A DNA stretch of 64,000 nt from Thermoleophilaceae bacterium. Lineage in GTDB: Bacteria; Actinomycetota; Thermoleophilia; Solirubrobacterales; Thermoleophilaceae. Made by a program: the position numbers and the translations under genes. The notes beneath the pieces are model-generated. The model was not told where the DNA came from, did no database searches, and saw nothing but the letters and a program-made list of their open reading frames with translations. Numbering within the stretch: the stretch's first letter is position 1; each line of letters starts with the position of its first letter. Below are positions 24,379-32,784 of this stretch, one piece after another. The DNA lies in NCBI GenBank assembly GCA_040901445.1, contig JBBDYQ010000010.1:62001-126000 (forward strand), given 5' to 3'.

Positions 24379-24508
24379 TGACCCCGCCGTGCACCCGCCG
24401 GCGCGTTGGCCGCCGTGACGGGCGCAGTCCACTACTCCAGATCGACCGCCGGACGCCCTACTGCCATCCGCCGCCGACTATCCGGCTGGTGCACTACAAC
24501 CCCGCGCC

Positions 24509-24792
24509 ATGGATCCCATCGAAATGCTGCACACGTTGCGCGAGCACGCGCGCACTCAAGAGCGGCTGGCCAGCGACCTGGTGCAGCTACACCGCGAGTC
24601 GCCCCGCCTCGAGCGCGAGCTGATCATTGCGGTCGCTCAGCTGGCCCGGCGAAGCTGGTCGGCCCGATCGAGGCCATGCTGGACATGGTTGAGGCGAAGG
24701 CCCGCCAGGTCGCCGCGGCCGAGCTCGCGTTCGGGGCTTCAGTGGAGGCGCGCGAGGCGGCGGACAAGCTCCTCGCGGAGCTCGGCGGCTAA
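24509..24792 (+). pseudogene. Small island gene split by a frameshift
   Basis: The first half reads well in one frame (MDPIEMLHTLREHARTQERL, then RELIIAVAQLARR) and the second half in another (KLVGPIEAMLDMVEAKARQV, FGASVEAREAADKLLAELGG) up to the TAA at 24790-24792. Both halves are helical and share composition, so they probably formed one protein of about 94 aa before a single-base indel near 24650. The family is not recognised. A second independent start at ATG 24675 is possible. Confidence 0.45.
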
Positions 24793-24810
24793 CCAGCTGC
24801 AGCGGCTGCG

Positions 24811-25080
24811 TCACACGCTGTAGTCGATTCTCTCCTGGTCGAGCTCGCCGCGCTCGAGCGCGACCCGGAACTCCGCCTGCTCGCGCGACAGCCGGAAGTC
24901 CGCCATCAGCTGACGGACCTCGCGCTCACGGTCGTCGCTGGGGATCTCGTCGCCGTCGATCTCGCCGCGTTCGATCGCGGCGATGAACTCGGCTTCGTGC
25001 CGGCTGACGCCCTGCTCGTCAATGATCCGGCTTACGAGCTCATCCGGCTCGCGGGCTGGGTCGTCGTCGGGCTGTCCCAT
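24811..25080 (-). CDS. Acidic protein with two internal repeats, 89 aa
   Basis: The family is not recognised, but the protein is a tandem duplication: GVSRHEAEFIAAIERGEIDG and RLSREQAEFRVALERGELDQ align closely, each within a unit of about 38 residues. GGAGG 9 nt before ATG 25080 gives a good start. Highly charged repeats of this sort suggest a helical protein-protein or regulatory module. Confidence 0.7.
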   Translation of the reverse strand: MGQPDDDPAREPDELVSRIIDEQGVSRHEAEFIAAIERGEIDGDEIPSDDREREVRQLMADFRLSREQAEFRVALERGELDQERIDYSV

Positions 25081-25135
25081 ATCGCCAGCCTCCTCGCCTC
25101 GTCCGCACCCGTCAAGGATGCGAGGATCCCGCGCC

Positions 25136-25543
25136 CTAGAGCAATTTCTCGACCGAGCTCTTCGTGATGACGTAGCCCCAGGGGCCGGGGCCCTCGTCGT
25201 TGACGATGCGCTCGATGGTGCCCCAGTGGCGGACGAGCTGCTCGAGGTAGCCCCATGTCGCGAGGTCGCGCTTTCCGCCGAGCCAGAACACCCGGAGACC
25301 GACCTCGCGGAAACGCTCGATCTCCAGTGGGCGGGTGCGGATCCGCTTGTCTCGGACGAGTGCTACGAGCCCGCGGTCGGCTACTGCCCGCATCCATACG
25401 GTGTCGGGCGCCCCGAGGGGGCACTCCGGGATCAGCGGGTGGCCCGCGTAGATCGTGTCCTTGCGAGCCGCGCAGAGCGTCTTGCCGAGCCCGAGCGCGC
25501 TTTCATCCGCGTAGAACCGCAGCGCGTCGGGGTCCGCCGTCAC
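25136..25543 (-). CDS. PIN-like toxin (VapC45-type)
   Basis: This 135-aa protein starts with RFYADESALGLGKTL, where the ADE triad matches the first acidic residues of PIN-like ribonucleases, and continues with DTVWMRAVADRGLVALVRDK and GLRVFWLGGKRDLATWGYLE. It sits 14 nt downstream of a DUF433-domain gene, an arrangement known for VapB45/VapC45-type toxin-antitoxin pairs. The predicted role is RNA cleavage unless bound by the partner. GTG 25543 was chosen because it begins just before the first conserved strand. Confidence 0.72.
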   Translation of the reverse strand: MTADPDALRFYADESALGLGKTLCAARKDTIYAGHPLIPECPLGAPDTVWMRAVADRGLVALVRDKRIRTRPLEIERFREVGLRVFWLGGKRDLATWGYLEQLVRHWGTIERIVNDEGPGPWGYVITKSSVEKLL

Positions 25544-25557
25544 GGTCCGCGCGCGAG

Positions 25558-26292
25558 CTACGCGGCGGCGGCCTGTCCGTTCAGGCGCCGGAGTTCGTAG
25601 CGCACGGCCTGATCGACCAGCGCGCGCGGGACGTCGTAGTTCTCGGCGATCATCTCCGGCGACTCTCCGGCCATGAACAGCTCGGCGATGATCTCGGTCC
25701 GGACACCGCCGCGGACGACGGGCTCGCCAAAGCCGCGAAGGGGATCGATGACGATGCCTTGGAGGTCGCTCGCGGGGCGGAGACGTTCGGGGACCGCCTC
25801 GTCGCTCTCCCCCGACCAGTCGATCGAGCGGCGGAAGGCTTCGGCTTCGTCGGACCACTGCACGACGGCCTGGCCCGTGCGGATCTCGACGAGCGCGAGC
25901 CTGCGTTCGAGCCCGACTCGCTCCTGGACCTCGCGCACGAGTTCCTGCCCGTGCGGCCGCAGCCATGTCCGCGCGGACGCGAGGGGATACGGCGTCTGCA
26001 TCTCCTCACGCAACACCTCGATAACGGGGCGCATCCGGATCATCGGCACACCCGCGTCGCGGTACTCGGAGAGCAGCCGGGTTTCGACGAACTCGCCCCA
26101 TGTCGCGATGTCGTGGCCAGTCGAGTCCTCGCGCACCACGGGGTCGTAGTATTTGCCCGCCCGTTCGTAGCCGTCGATCCAGCGCCGCGCCGTTCCGGCG
26201 GGCAGACCCAGGAGGCGGTCGACCTGGCCGAAGCTGTAGGTCTCGCGTTCCAGGAGGTTGATCACGTCCACCGGCATGGCCCGCCCGATCAT
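25558..26292 (-). CDS. DUF433-domain antitoxin with N-terminal MerR-like HTH
   Basis: The 244-aa protein has two parts. Residues about 10-45 look like a MerR-type HTH (YSFGQVDRLLGLPAGTARRW). The C-terminal 60 residues match DUF433 (VVRGGVRTEIIAELFMAGES, PEMIAENYDVPRALVDQAV), a domain typical of antitoxins that pair with PIN-like toxins. The middle carries WGEFVETRLLSEYRDAGVPM and similar helical segments. It probably represses its own promoter in the gap before the divergent 26391 gene and neutralises the downstream toxin. ATG 26277 is an alternative start. Confidence 0.76.
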   Translation of the reverse strand: MIGRAMPVDVINLLERETYSFGQVDRLLGLPAGTARRWIDGYERAGKYYDPVVREDSTGHDIATWGEFVETRLLSEYRDAGVPMIRMRPVIEVLREEMQTPYPLASARTWLRPHGQELVREVQERVGLERRLALVEIRTGQAVVQWSDEAEAFRRSIDWSGESDEAVPERLRPASDLQGIVIDPLRGFGEPVVRGGVRTEIIAELFMAGESPEMIAENYDVPRALVDQAVRYELRRLNGQAAAA

Positions 26293-26390
26293 CGCATGCC
26301 TGCTCCGCGCGCGGGCGCAATCTTGCAGCGGCGGCACGTCGCTCCCTGCTCGCGTTGAGGCGGATCTTCGGCTGGGGTAGGCTCGCCCGC

Positions 26391-27047
26391 ATGGGGGGAC
26401 TCGCGCGGTGTCGGTCAAGGCCCGGCGGGCGATCGGCTAGGGCGTGGGTCGCCGGGGTCGCAGCGATGCTGGCGGCGCTGTTGGCGCCAGCGAGCGCCTT
26501 CGCGGAGCTGGACGTCAGCGTCATCCACTACCGGGACCTCGGTCAGTCCGACTTCTCCGTCATCGCCAGCTCGTCGGACGGCCGAGTCAACCTGCACATC
26601 TCCTCCGGCGACTTCGTCTACGACTACGAGCTCGACTGGGTCGACAGCGCGGAGTTCCGCTGGTCGTGCAGGCGGACAGGCCTACACCGCTGGTCGGCGG
26701 TCGCGCTCTACCCAGACGGGACCAGCGAGGCGAAGCGAGGACGTTTCCGGGTCGGACGCTGCGAGACGCGGCGCGACCGTGTCGCTCGCACGACCGTCAT
26801 GGACTACATCGACTCGGAGCAGTTCGCCAGCCAGTTCGTGAGCCGGATCTCGTGCCAGGTCCGCGTCGGCCGCCGCGGCCACCGCGCGAGGGTGTGGCGT
26901 TGCTCGGTCACGTGGAACGACGTCCGGCGTGAGTGCAGCTCTCGCTTCGACTACCGGCGCACGTCGCGTATCCGGTTCGGCGACGTCGTCTCACGCGACT
27001 GGTCGGTCCGACGGCGGTCGCCGTACCGCTGCTCCCGCTTCTTCTAG
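26391..27047 (+). CDS. Secreted basic protein, 218 aa (island)
   Basis: A long positively charged N-terminus leads to a signal peptide core (AWVAGVAAMLAALLAPASAF), then beta-rich sequence (VSVIHYRDLGQSDFSVIASS, VNLHISSGDFVYDYELDW) and four to five Cys in an Arg-rich C-terminal half (WSCRRTG, VGRCETRRD, ISCQVRVGRR, RCSVTWND). The function is unknown. It is divergent from the DUF433-PIN pair, with the shared 98-bp gap as its promoter region. Confidence 0.62.
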   Translation: MGGLARCRSRPGGRSARAWVAGVAAMLAALLAPASAFAELDVSVIHYRDLGQSDFSVIASSSDGRVNLHISSGDFVYDYELDWVDSAEFRWSCRRTGLHRWSAVALYPDGTSEAKRGRFRVGRCETRRDRVARTTVMDYIDSEQFASQFVSRISCQVRVGRRGHRARVWRCSVTWNDVRRECSSRFDYRRTSRIRFGDVVSRDWSVRRRSPYRCSRFF

Positions 27048-27178
27048 GCCCCAGCGCACCGGACGCCGCTGGCCAATTCGCCGTGACCTGCAGCCTTGAC
27101 CAGCCGGCGCACGTCGGCGATCCCGCTTGTGAGGCGGCCGCGCGAAGGGCTGGCAGGCGGCCGGTACGCCCGCCCGCG

Positions 27179-27532
27179 TCAGGCGTCGCTTCGGCGGCGG
27201 CGCTCGCGCCGCAGGCTGCTGACATCGTCACGCCAGTCAACCCACTCCTCGATGATCGCGCTGCCGAACGAGTAGGCCAGCCAGCCGAGGACGGCTGTAG
27301 CCAGCCCGTGCATGAAGAGCCAGAGCCATTCCCCGATCTCGAACTTGTCTCCGTCGTACTCGGGCATGATCCGAACGGCGAACCAGTCCTCGAGCGCGAG
27401 CTGAACGAACACGCCACCGACCGCGAGGCCAATGACCGCAGCCGGGATGGCTATGAAGCTCAAGTCGAGGGCGAACTCAAGGGGCTCGAGGAGCCGCTCT
27501 CGGGCCCGGCTGCCCACTTTCCTCCAGTCCAT
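27179..27532 (-). CDS. Small membrane protein, 117 aa (island)
   Basis: Two hydrophobic segments are visible (FIAIPAAVIGLAVGGVFVQL and WLWLFMHGLATAVLGWLAYS), with charged ends (MDWRKVGSRARERL at the start, DDVSSLRRERRRR at the end). There is no recognisable family. The codon choice fits a real gene. Its role in the island is unknown. Confidence 0.6.
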   Translation of the reverse strand: MDWRKVGSRARERLLEPLEFALDLSFIAIPAAVIGLAVGGVFVQLALEDWFAVRIMPEYDGDKFEIGEWLWLFMHGLATAVLGWLAYSFGSAIIEEWVDWRDDVSSLRRERRRRSDA

Positions 27533-27615
27533 GGGAGGACGCTATCCGAGCGCTACTAGGCGGCGAGCTGCTGCACCGTCGCGTTCAAGCGGTGCCCGTC
27601 GGGGCGTGGCGCGGC

Positions 27616-27747
27616 TCATGTGAGCTGGCCGACCTGATCGCGGGCCTCGAGCACCGCGTCGATGACCGCATGCACCTCTGCTGGCGCCCGCGGCCGGAGG
27701 CTCTCGGCGACGGAGAGTTCCCTGCCTGCCTCGTAGGCCTGGCTCAC
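27616..27747 (-). CDS. Possible 43-aa peptide
   Basis: A short frame from GTG 27747 to TGA reads SQAYEAGRELSVAESL and PAEVHAVIDAVLEARDQVGQ with high GC at third positions, as expected for coding DNA here. There is no homology call and no ribosome-binding site I can defend. It is reported as a possible small gene only. Confidence 0.3.
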   Translation of the reverse strand: MSQAYEAGRELSVAESLRPRAPAEVHAVIDAVLEARDQVGQLT

Positions 27748-27833
27748 GCGCCGGAACCTAACTCACTGTCGAGCGCCCCCGCCGCGGATCTCGGCGAGCG
27801 CACGTCGCCCGCTGCCGACTGATTGGAGCCGGG

Positions 27834-27858
27834 GGGAGTCGAACCCCCGCCGCCCCGG
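27834..27858 (-). other. tRNA- or tmRNA-like 3' end fragment
   Basis: On the minus strand a perfect T-arm (five G, TTCGACT, five C at 27842-27858) is followed by CGGCTCC and A, as at the 3' end of a tRNA or tmRNA. A matching 5' acceptor strand (GGAGCCG) is not found at tRNA distance, and the preceding anticodon-like arm is irregular. The most likely reading is a displaced 3' end left by an earlier integration event, perhaps into ssrA. Confidence 0.4.
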
Positions 27859-28066
27859 GTGACAAGCCGGCCGGCCAACCGCTGCGGCCCGACGACGTAT
27901 ATCTGGAACGGCGCGAGCGGTGAGTAGCGCCAACGCGCCAACTTGCAGTGTGCGGAATCGTGGCGGTATGAGGCACGTCGATCGGCCACCAGCTCGAACC
28001 GACTGCGGCGCTGGTTCCCGCCGTGCCGCCTGCGACACTGCTGGTGGGCTTGTCCTGCCCTCACCG

Positions 28067-28086
28067 AATGGGCACCAATGGGCACC
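28067..28086. repeat. Tandem 10-mers, candidate integrase arm sites
   Basis: AATGGGCACC occurs twice in tandem at 28067-28076 and 28077-28086. The exact reverse complement occurs once at 15463-15472 near the opposite end of the island. Repeated short motifs near both ends of a tRNA-integrated element are what arm-type binding sites of a tyrosine integrase look like. Confidence 0.45.
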
Positions 28087-28172
28087 AGCGCCGCCCAGGG
28101 CCTCACGCGCCCGGCGGGCGTGAACGGCGGCGAAGTGGAGGAAGCCCGCTCCTAGAGCGGCTTAGAGCGATA

Positions 28173-28246
<74 letters not shown>

Positions 28247-28260
28247 ATACGGTCCTGAGC

Positions 28261-28416
28261 CTAGCGGACCTCGGGCGAGTTGCCCGAGTCCTCCCCGTCA
28301 CCCTCCCTGCGCGCCTTCACCTGGCTGATTCCCAGCCAGACGAGGAAGGCGATCACCGGCAGGAAGTACACGAGCTGGACGAGCCAGTGGCCGGCGTGGG
28401 CGAGCGGAATCGGCAT
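28261..28416 (-). CDS. Small single-span membrane protein, 51 aa
   Basis: The peptide from ATG 28416 has one strong transmembrane helix (WLVQLVYFLPVIAFLVWLGI) preceded by an AHAGHW segment and followed by a charged tail (QVKARREGDGEDSGNSPEVR). GTG 28434 is an alternative start just after the previous stop. It is the last gene of the cupredoxin/membrane cluster (30931 to 28261) and may be a small subunit of that complex. The His residues near the membrane boundary could bind metal. Confidence 0.62.
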   Translation of the reverse strand: MPIPLAHAGHWLVQLVYFLPVIAFLVWLGISQVKARREGDGEDSGNSPEVR

Positions 28417-28436
28417 CGGTTCCACGATAGCCACCC

Positions 28437-29804
28437 TCACGCGTTCGCCTGCGACAGCAGCCACAGCGCCAGGCTCGTGAAGCCGATCATGATCACGAGC
28501 ATCCAGTACTGCGAGCGCACCGCGAGCTGCGCCTTCTCGTAGACCACCAGCGCCCGGTCGTGGGCGGAGGCCAGCGCGGCGCAGTGGCCGGCCACCACGA
28601 AGCCCACCTGCCAGTACCAGGCCGCGGTCGCCCCGATCACCCCGTAGTCGATCGTCCGCTCCAGGCTCGGGTCCTCCCCCAGCGGGTCCACCGCCAGGTA
28701 TCCGATGGCCTGCCCCTGGTAGAGCAGCAGGGTGAGGTAGTGCGCCGCCACGTACACGAGCGCTATCGGCACGAGGGTGTGCACGAAGCGGCGCGCCAGG
28801 CCGGTGGTGTCGAAGCCCCCGCCCACGCTGCGGGCGCCCGCTATCCCGAGCCTGTAGAAGAGCGCGACCGCCACGATGGCGGCGATCAGCCCGACGCTGA
28901 ACGACGCCTCGATCGCGCGGACCGGCGACAGGCCCAGCGAGCCGAAGAAGTCCGTGAGGTCGGGGGCGATGCCGCCCCACAGCGAGCCCTCCGACGCCCC
29001 GTCGAAGCTCACCGAGCCGATCATCACCGCCAGCATCGCGACCGTGCCCGGCACGGGATCGAGATTGCTCAACCCCGACAGCGGCCGGCGCAGCCCGATC
29101 TCGCGGCCCCGGCGCTCGAACGCCGAGATGCGGGAGAACAGGTTGAAGTAGACGGAGAAGGTCTCGCCGCGCTCGATCCAGCGATCCACCCCGTAGAGCG
29201 CCATCGCGATGAAGGTGAGCGCGGAGTAGACGATCGCGGCGATGGCGAGGTGCTCCGGCGAGTCGCCGTTGGAGTAGACCAGCTCCATCCACGCGAACAG
29301 CGCGAAGCCGATCGCTGCCGGCCAGCGGCCGAGCTTCTCCGGGTAGGGCAGCGGATCGGGCGCCTGGCGGGCCAGTCGTCCGAACAGCCAGCCCGCGGCC
29401 CGGCCGGCGGCGCGCCAGGGGTTGAAGGCCCGGAACACGTCGCCGAGCAGCACGCTGGCCGCCACGAGCCCGAGGAAGAAGATCACGTAGATGAACGTGG
29501 GCGCGAAGTTCGTGGTGGCCGACTGCACGCCGGCCAGGCCGCTGTAGACCGTGAGGCCGAGCAGGAACACGCCGATCGCGCCGGTGACGACCTCCAGCGG
29601 GCGCGAGGTGAGCACGCGCGACATCCACGGCGGCAGCGGCCGGAACCCCGCCTTCTCGAGGCGGGGCTCCGGCCACAGCACGGCCAGCGCGACGAACGAC
29701 ACGATCAGGACGACCGCCGCCGCCCAGCCGAACAGCCACTCGGGTATGGGCAGGTCAGACCGGCCCACCAGGCCGTGGGCGAGCACGAGCAGGTCGCGGC
29801 TCAC
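28437..29804 (-). CDS. Polytopic membrane protein, 455 aa
   Basis: This protein has about ten to twelve membrane helices (for example WLFGWAAAVVLIVSFVALAV, FIYVIFFLGLVAASVLLG and YWMLVIMIGFTSLALWLL). I do not recognise a named family. Its start overlaps the end of the cupredoxin-like gene by ATGA, so they are co-translated. Conserved-looking aromatic and Pro/Arg motifs (AFNPWRAAGR, NLFSRISAFERRGREIG) lie in loops. Together with the neighbours it suggests a metal- or electron-transfer-related membrane assembly, but that is inference. Confidence 0.8.
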   Translation of the reverse strand: MSRDLLVLAHGLVGRSDLPIPEWLFGWAAAVVLIVSFVALAVLWPEPRLEKAGFRPLPPWMSRVLTSRPLEVVTGAIGVFLLGLTVYSGLAGVQSATTNFAPTFIYVIFFLGLVAASVLLGDVFRAFNPWRAAGRAAGWLFGRLARQAPDPLPYPEKLGRWPAAIGFALFAWMELVYSNGDSPEHLAIAAIVYSALTFIAMALYGVDRWIERGETFSVYFNLFSRISAFERRGREIGLRRPLSGLSNLDPVPGTVAMLAVMIGSVSFDGASEGSLWGGIAPDLTDFFGSLGLSPVRAIEASFSVGLIAAIVAVALFYRLGIAGARSVGGGFDTTGLARRFVHTLVPIALVYVAAHYLTLLLYQGQAIGYLAVDPLGEDPSLERTIDYGVIGATAAWYWQVGFVVAGHCAALASAHDRALVVYEKAQLAVRSQYWMLVIMIGFTSLALWLLSQANA

Positions 29805-30262
29805 GGCTCCACTCTCAGCTCGGCGATCTGGGTGTGCGGGCCCTCCAGCTCGACCTCGAAGACGCCCTCGATGTCGGCGTCGAACTCGAACCGCGCGGGC
29901 GCGTCCGGCGCGGCGTCCTCGATGATGTCGTAGCCGTGCACGTGCACCTGCTGCGGCCCGTCGGAGGTCACGGTCAGGCGCACGGTGTCGCCGGTGTTCA
30001 CGGTGATCTCCTCGAGGCCGCCCACGGGCTGGCCGCCCTCCACGCGGATGCGCGTGGCCTCCGGCTCGGGCGGCTCGGCGGGCTCTGTCTCGGTCTCCGC
30101 CGGCGCGGTCTCGGCCGGCGCGGTCTCGGTCTGCGCCGGCACCGTGGCCGCGCCCGTGTCCGCCGGGTCGTCGTCGTCATCGCCGGGGCTGGCGATCACG
30201 AACGCCGCCACTGCCACGGCCACCGCGAGGGCGACCAAGCCGAATCGCTGCTGTCTGGACAT
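29801..30262 (-). CDS. Membrane-anchored cupredoxin-like protein
   Basis: A signal/anchor segment (FGLVALAVAVAVAAFVIASP) is followed by a long Asp- then Pro/Glu/Thr-rich linker (residues about 28-70) and a beta-sandwich resembling cupredoxins (VNTGDTVRLTVTSDGPQQVH, VHGYDIIEDAAPDAPARFEF, EGPHTQIAELRVEP). His residues in QVHVHGYD and EGPHTQIAEL could be metal ligands, but the classical Cys ligand of blue copper proteins is absent. AGGAGG about 10 nt before ATG 30262 is a strong ribosome-binding site. It acts on the outer face of the membrane. Confidence 0.75.
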   Translation of the reverse strand: MSRQQRFGLVALAVAVAVAAFVIASPGDDDDDPADTGAATVPAQTETAPAETAPAETETEPAEPPEPEATRIRVEGGQPVGGLEEITVNTGDTVRLTVTSDGPQQVHVHGYDIIEDAAPDAPARFEFDADIEGVFEVELEGPHTQIAELRVEP

Positions 30263-30325
30263 GAAAGATGAACCTCCTGTTGATGGTCGTTCGCGGCACG
30301 CCCGGTTGCGGACGTGCCCGGGCCG

Positions 30326-30931
30326 TCAACGGAAGGAGGGTGGAGCTCGCCCGGCGAGGTTGAGGGCGAGGACGCCCGGGCGCGGAAGGGGGAGAAAGAG
30401 CGCGGGACGCAGCGGGGGGAGGGGCAGGCGCGGCGGCGCGGCACACGACCGCCGCGGCCGCGCGGCGAGCGCGATGGCGTCGCGCGCTCCGCGCAGGGCG
30501 AGCGCCACCAGGGCGCCGATCGCGAGCGCGAGGAGGTACGCCGTCCAGCCCGCGTGGCCGGCCAGCCCCTCGAGCCCGACCGGGTGCCCGTGGGCGAGCG
30601 CGCCCTCGGCCAGCTCCTGAAGCGAGTAGATGCCGGCGAGCACGGCCGAGTAGATCAGCCACGAGCGCGCGAGGCTCTCGGCCGGCCGGCGCGGCGCCGG
30701 CCCGTGGAGCCGGCGGAACTCCACCAGCAGCGCGAACACGAATGCACAGCCGGCCGCGACCACCAGCGCCAGCACGGCGCCCTCTACCCAGGACAGGTAC
30801 GCGTGCCCGTGCTCCGCGGCCACGGTCCCGGCGTCGCCGCCGTAGCCCACGACGTAGCGCAGCTCGTGGAGCGCAAACGCGCCGGCGGCGATCAGCGCGG
30901 CGCGGCGAAGCAGGTCGGAGCCTCGGCCCAT
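30326..30931 (-). CDS. Multi-span membrane protein, 201 aa
   Basis: Four to five hydrophobic helices are visible (AALIAAGAFALHELRYVVGY, GAVLALVVAAGCAFVFALLV, SWLIYSAVLAGIYSLQELAE and WTAYLLALAIGALVALALRG). His residues near helix ends (FALHELRY, EHGHAYLSW, ALAHGHPVGL) could bind metal. The C-terminus is Pro/Arg-rich. No family is recognised. It is the first gene of the small cluster that continues with the cupredoxin-like and polytopic membrane proteins, 63 nt upstream of the former. Confidence 0.7.
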   Translation of the reverse strand: MGRGSDLLRRAALIAAGAFALHELRYVVGYGGDAGTVAAEHGHAYLSWVEGAVLALVVAAGCAFVFALLVEFRRLHGPAPRRPAESLARSWLIYSAVLAGIYSLQELAEGALAHGHPVGLEGLAGHAGWTAYLLALAIGALVALALRGARDAIALAARPRRSCAAPPRLPLPPLRPALFLPLPRPGVLALNLAGRAPPSFR

Positions 30932-30984
30932 CCGGAGCAAGGATAGGTCGCGGGTCCGGGGGAGGCGCGGGCGCTCGCCCGGTG

Positions 30985-31757
30985 CTAGCGGGTGACGGCG
31001 CGCCGGTAGCGGCGCACCGACAGCACCGCGAAGACGGCGATCAGGCCCAGCGACCACGCCACGGCGCCCCAGACGTCGTTGCCGGCGGGCGAGTCGAGGA
31101 AGAGCGAGCGCGTGGCGTCCACCACGGTGGTGATCGGGTTGATCTCCGCGAACGCCTGGAGCCATGACGGCATCGACTCCACCGGGACAAAGGCCGACGA
31201 GGCGAAGGTGAGCGGGAAGATGGCGATGAAGCCGAGCGCCTGAGCCGACTCCGCCGACGAGGCGGTGAGCCCCAGGTAGGCGAAGACCCACGAGAAGGCG
31301 TACCCGAACAGCAGCATCATCCCGACGCCGCCGAGGATCTCGTAGAAGGGCGAGTCGAAGTTGAAGCCCACGAGCAGGCCCACGCCGATCATCACGGCGA
31401 GCGAGAGCACGTTCGTGGCCACGTCCGCGAGCGTGCGCCCGGCGAGCACCGCGGCGCGCGCCATCGGCAGCGAGCGGAAGCGGTCGATGAGCCCCTTCTT
31501 GAGATCCTCGGCAAGGCCGAGCGCGGTGACGAAGCCGCCGAACGTCATCGTCTGCACGATGATCCCGGGCATCAGGAAGTCCGTGTAGTCGTCGAAGCCG
31601 GGCGTGGCGATGGCGCCGCCGAAGACGTAGACGAACAGCAGCACGAACATGATCGGCTGCACGGTGAACGAGAGCAGCAGGTCGGGAGCTCGCGGGATGC
31701 GCGCCAGGTTGCGGCGGGCGAGCACGAGCGTGTCCGTGGCTGCGTTCGCGAAGGCCG

Positions 31758-31761
<4 letters not shown>
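30985..31761 (-). CDS. ABC-2 type permease (DrrB-like)
   Basis: The 258-aa permease has six predicted membrane helices and ABC-2 family features: LLLSFTVQPIMFVLLFVYVF as the first helix, the cytoplasmic GLIDRFRSLPMARAAVLAGR coupling region, and FIAIFPLTFASSAFVPVESM with SWLQAFAEINPITTVVDATR near the end. It pairs with the overlapping upstream ATPase gene (ATGA) to form a DrrAB-type exporter of hydrophobic compounds. The substrate is unknown. Confidence 0.9.
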
Positions 31762-32740
<979 letters not shown>

Positions 32741-32784
32741 GCGGCGAGCAAAGTTACCGCCGCCCACACCGCCGGGGGGTGCGG

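Larger units (their letters stand above)
27748..28172. other. Gene-free right end of the island
   Basis: No gene is supported in these 425 bases. They contain the tRNA/tmRNA-like 3' end at 27834-27858 and the tandem 10-mer AATGGGCACC at 28067-28086, next to the intact tRNA-Asp. An integrase gene would be expected here in a complete element but is missing. Confidence 0.5.

Noticed and set aside
27592-27822. Plus-strand open frame near the right end of the island
   Set aside because: The composition is not convincing and the opposite strand gives a better short coding frame.
27834-27905. A complete tRNA gene at 27.83-27.91 kb
   Set aside because: The T-arm and 3' acceptor are good, but there is no matching 5' acceptor strand and the anticodon arm does not pair properly; kept only as a 3'-end fragment.
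28437-29739. Long minus-strand frame joined to the small 51-aa membrane protein
   Set aside because: Only the last part (from 28416 or 28434) is real; the upstream part is a shadow of the 455-aa membrane protein in another frame.
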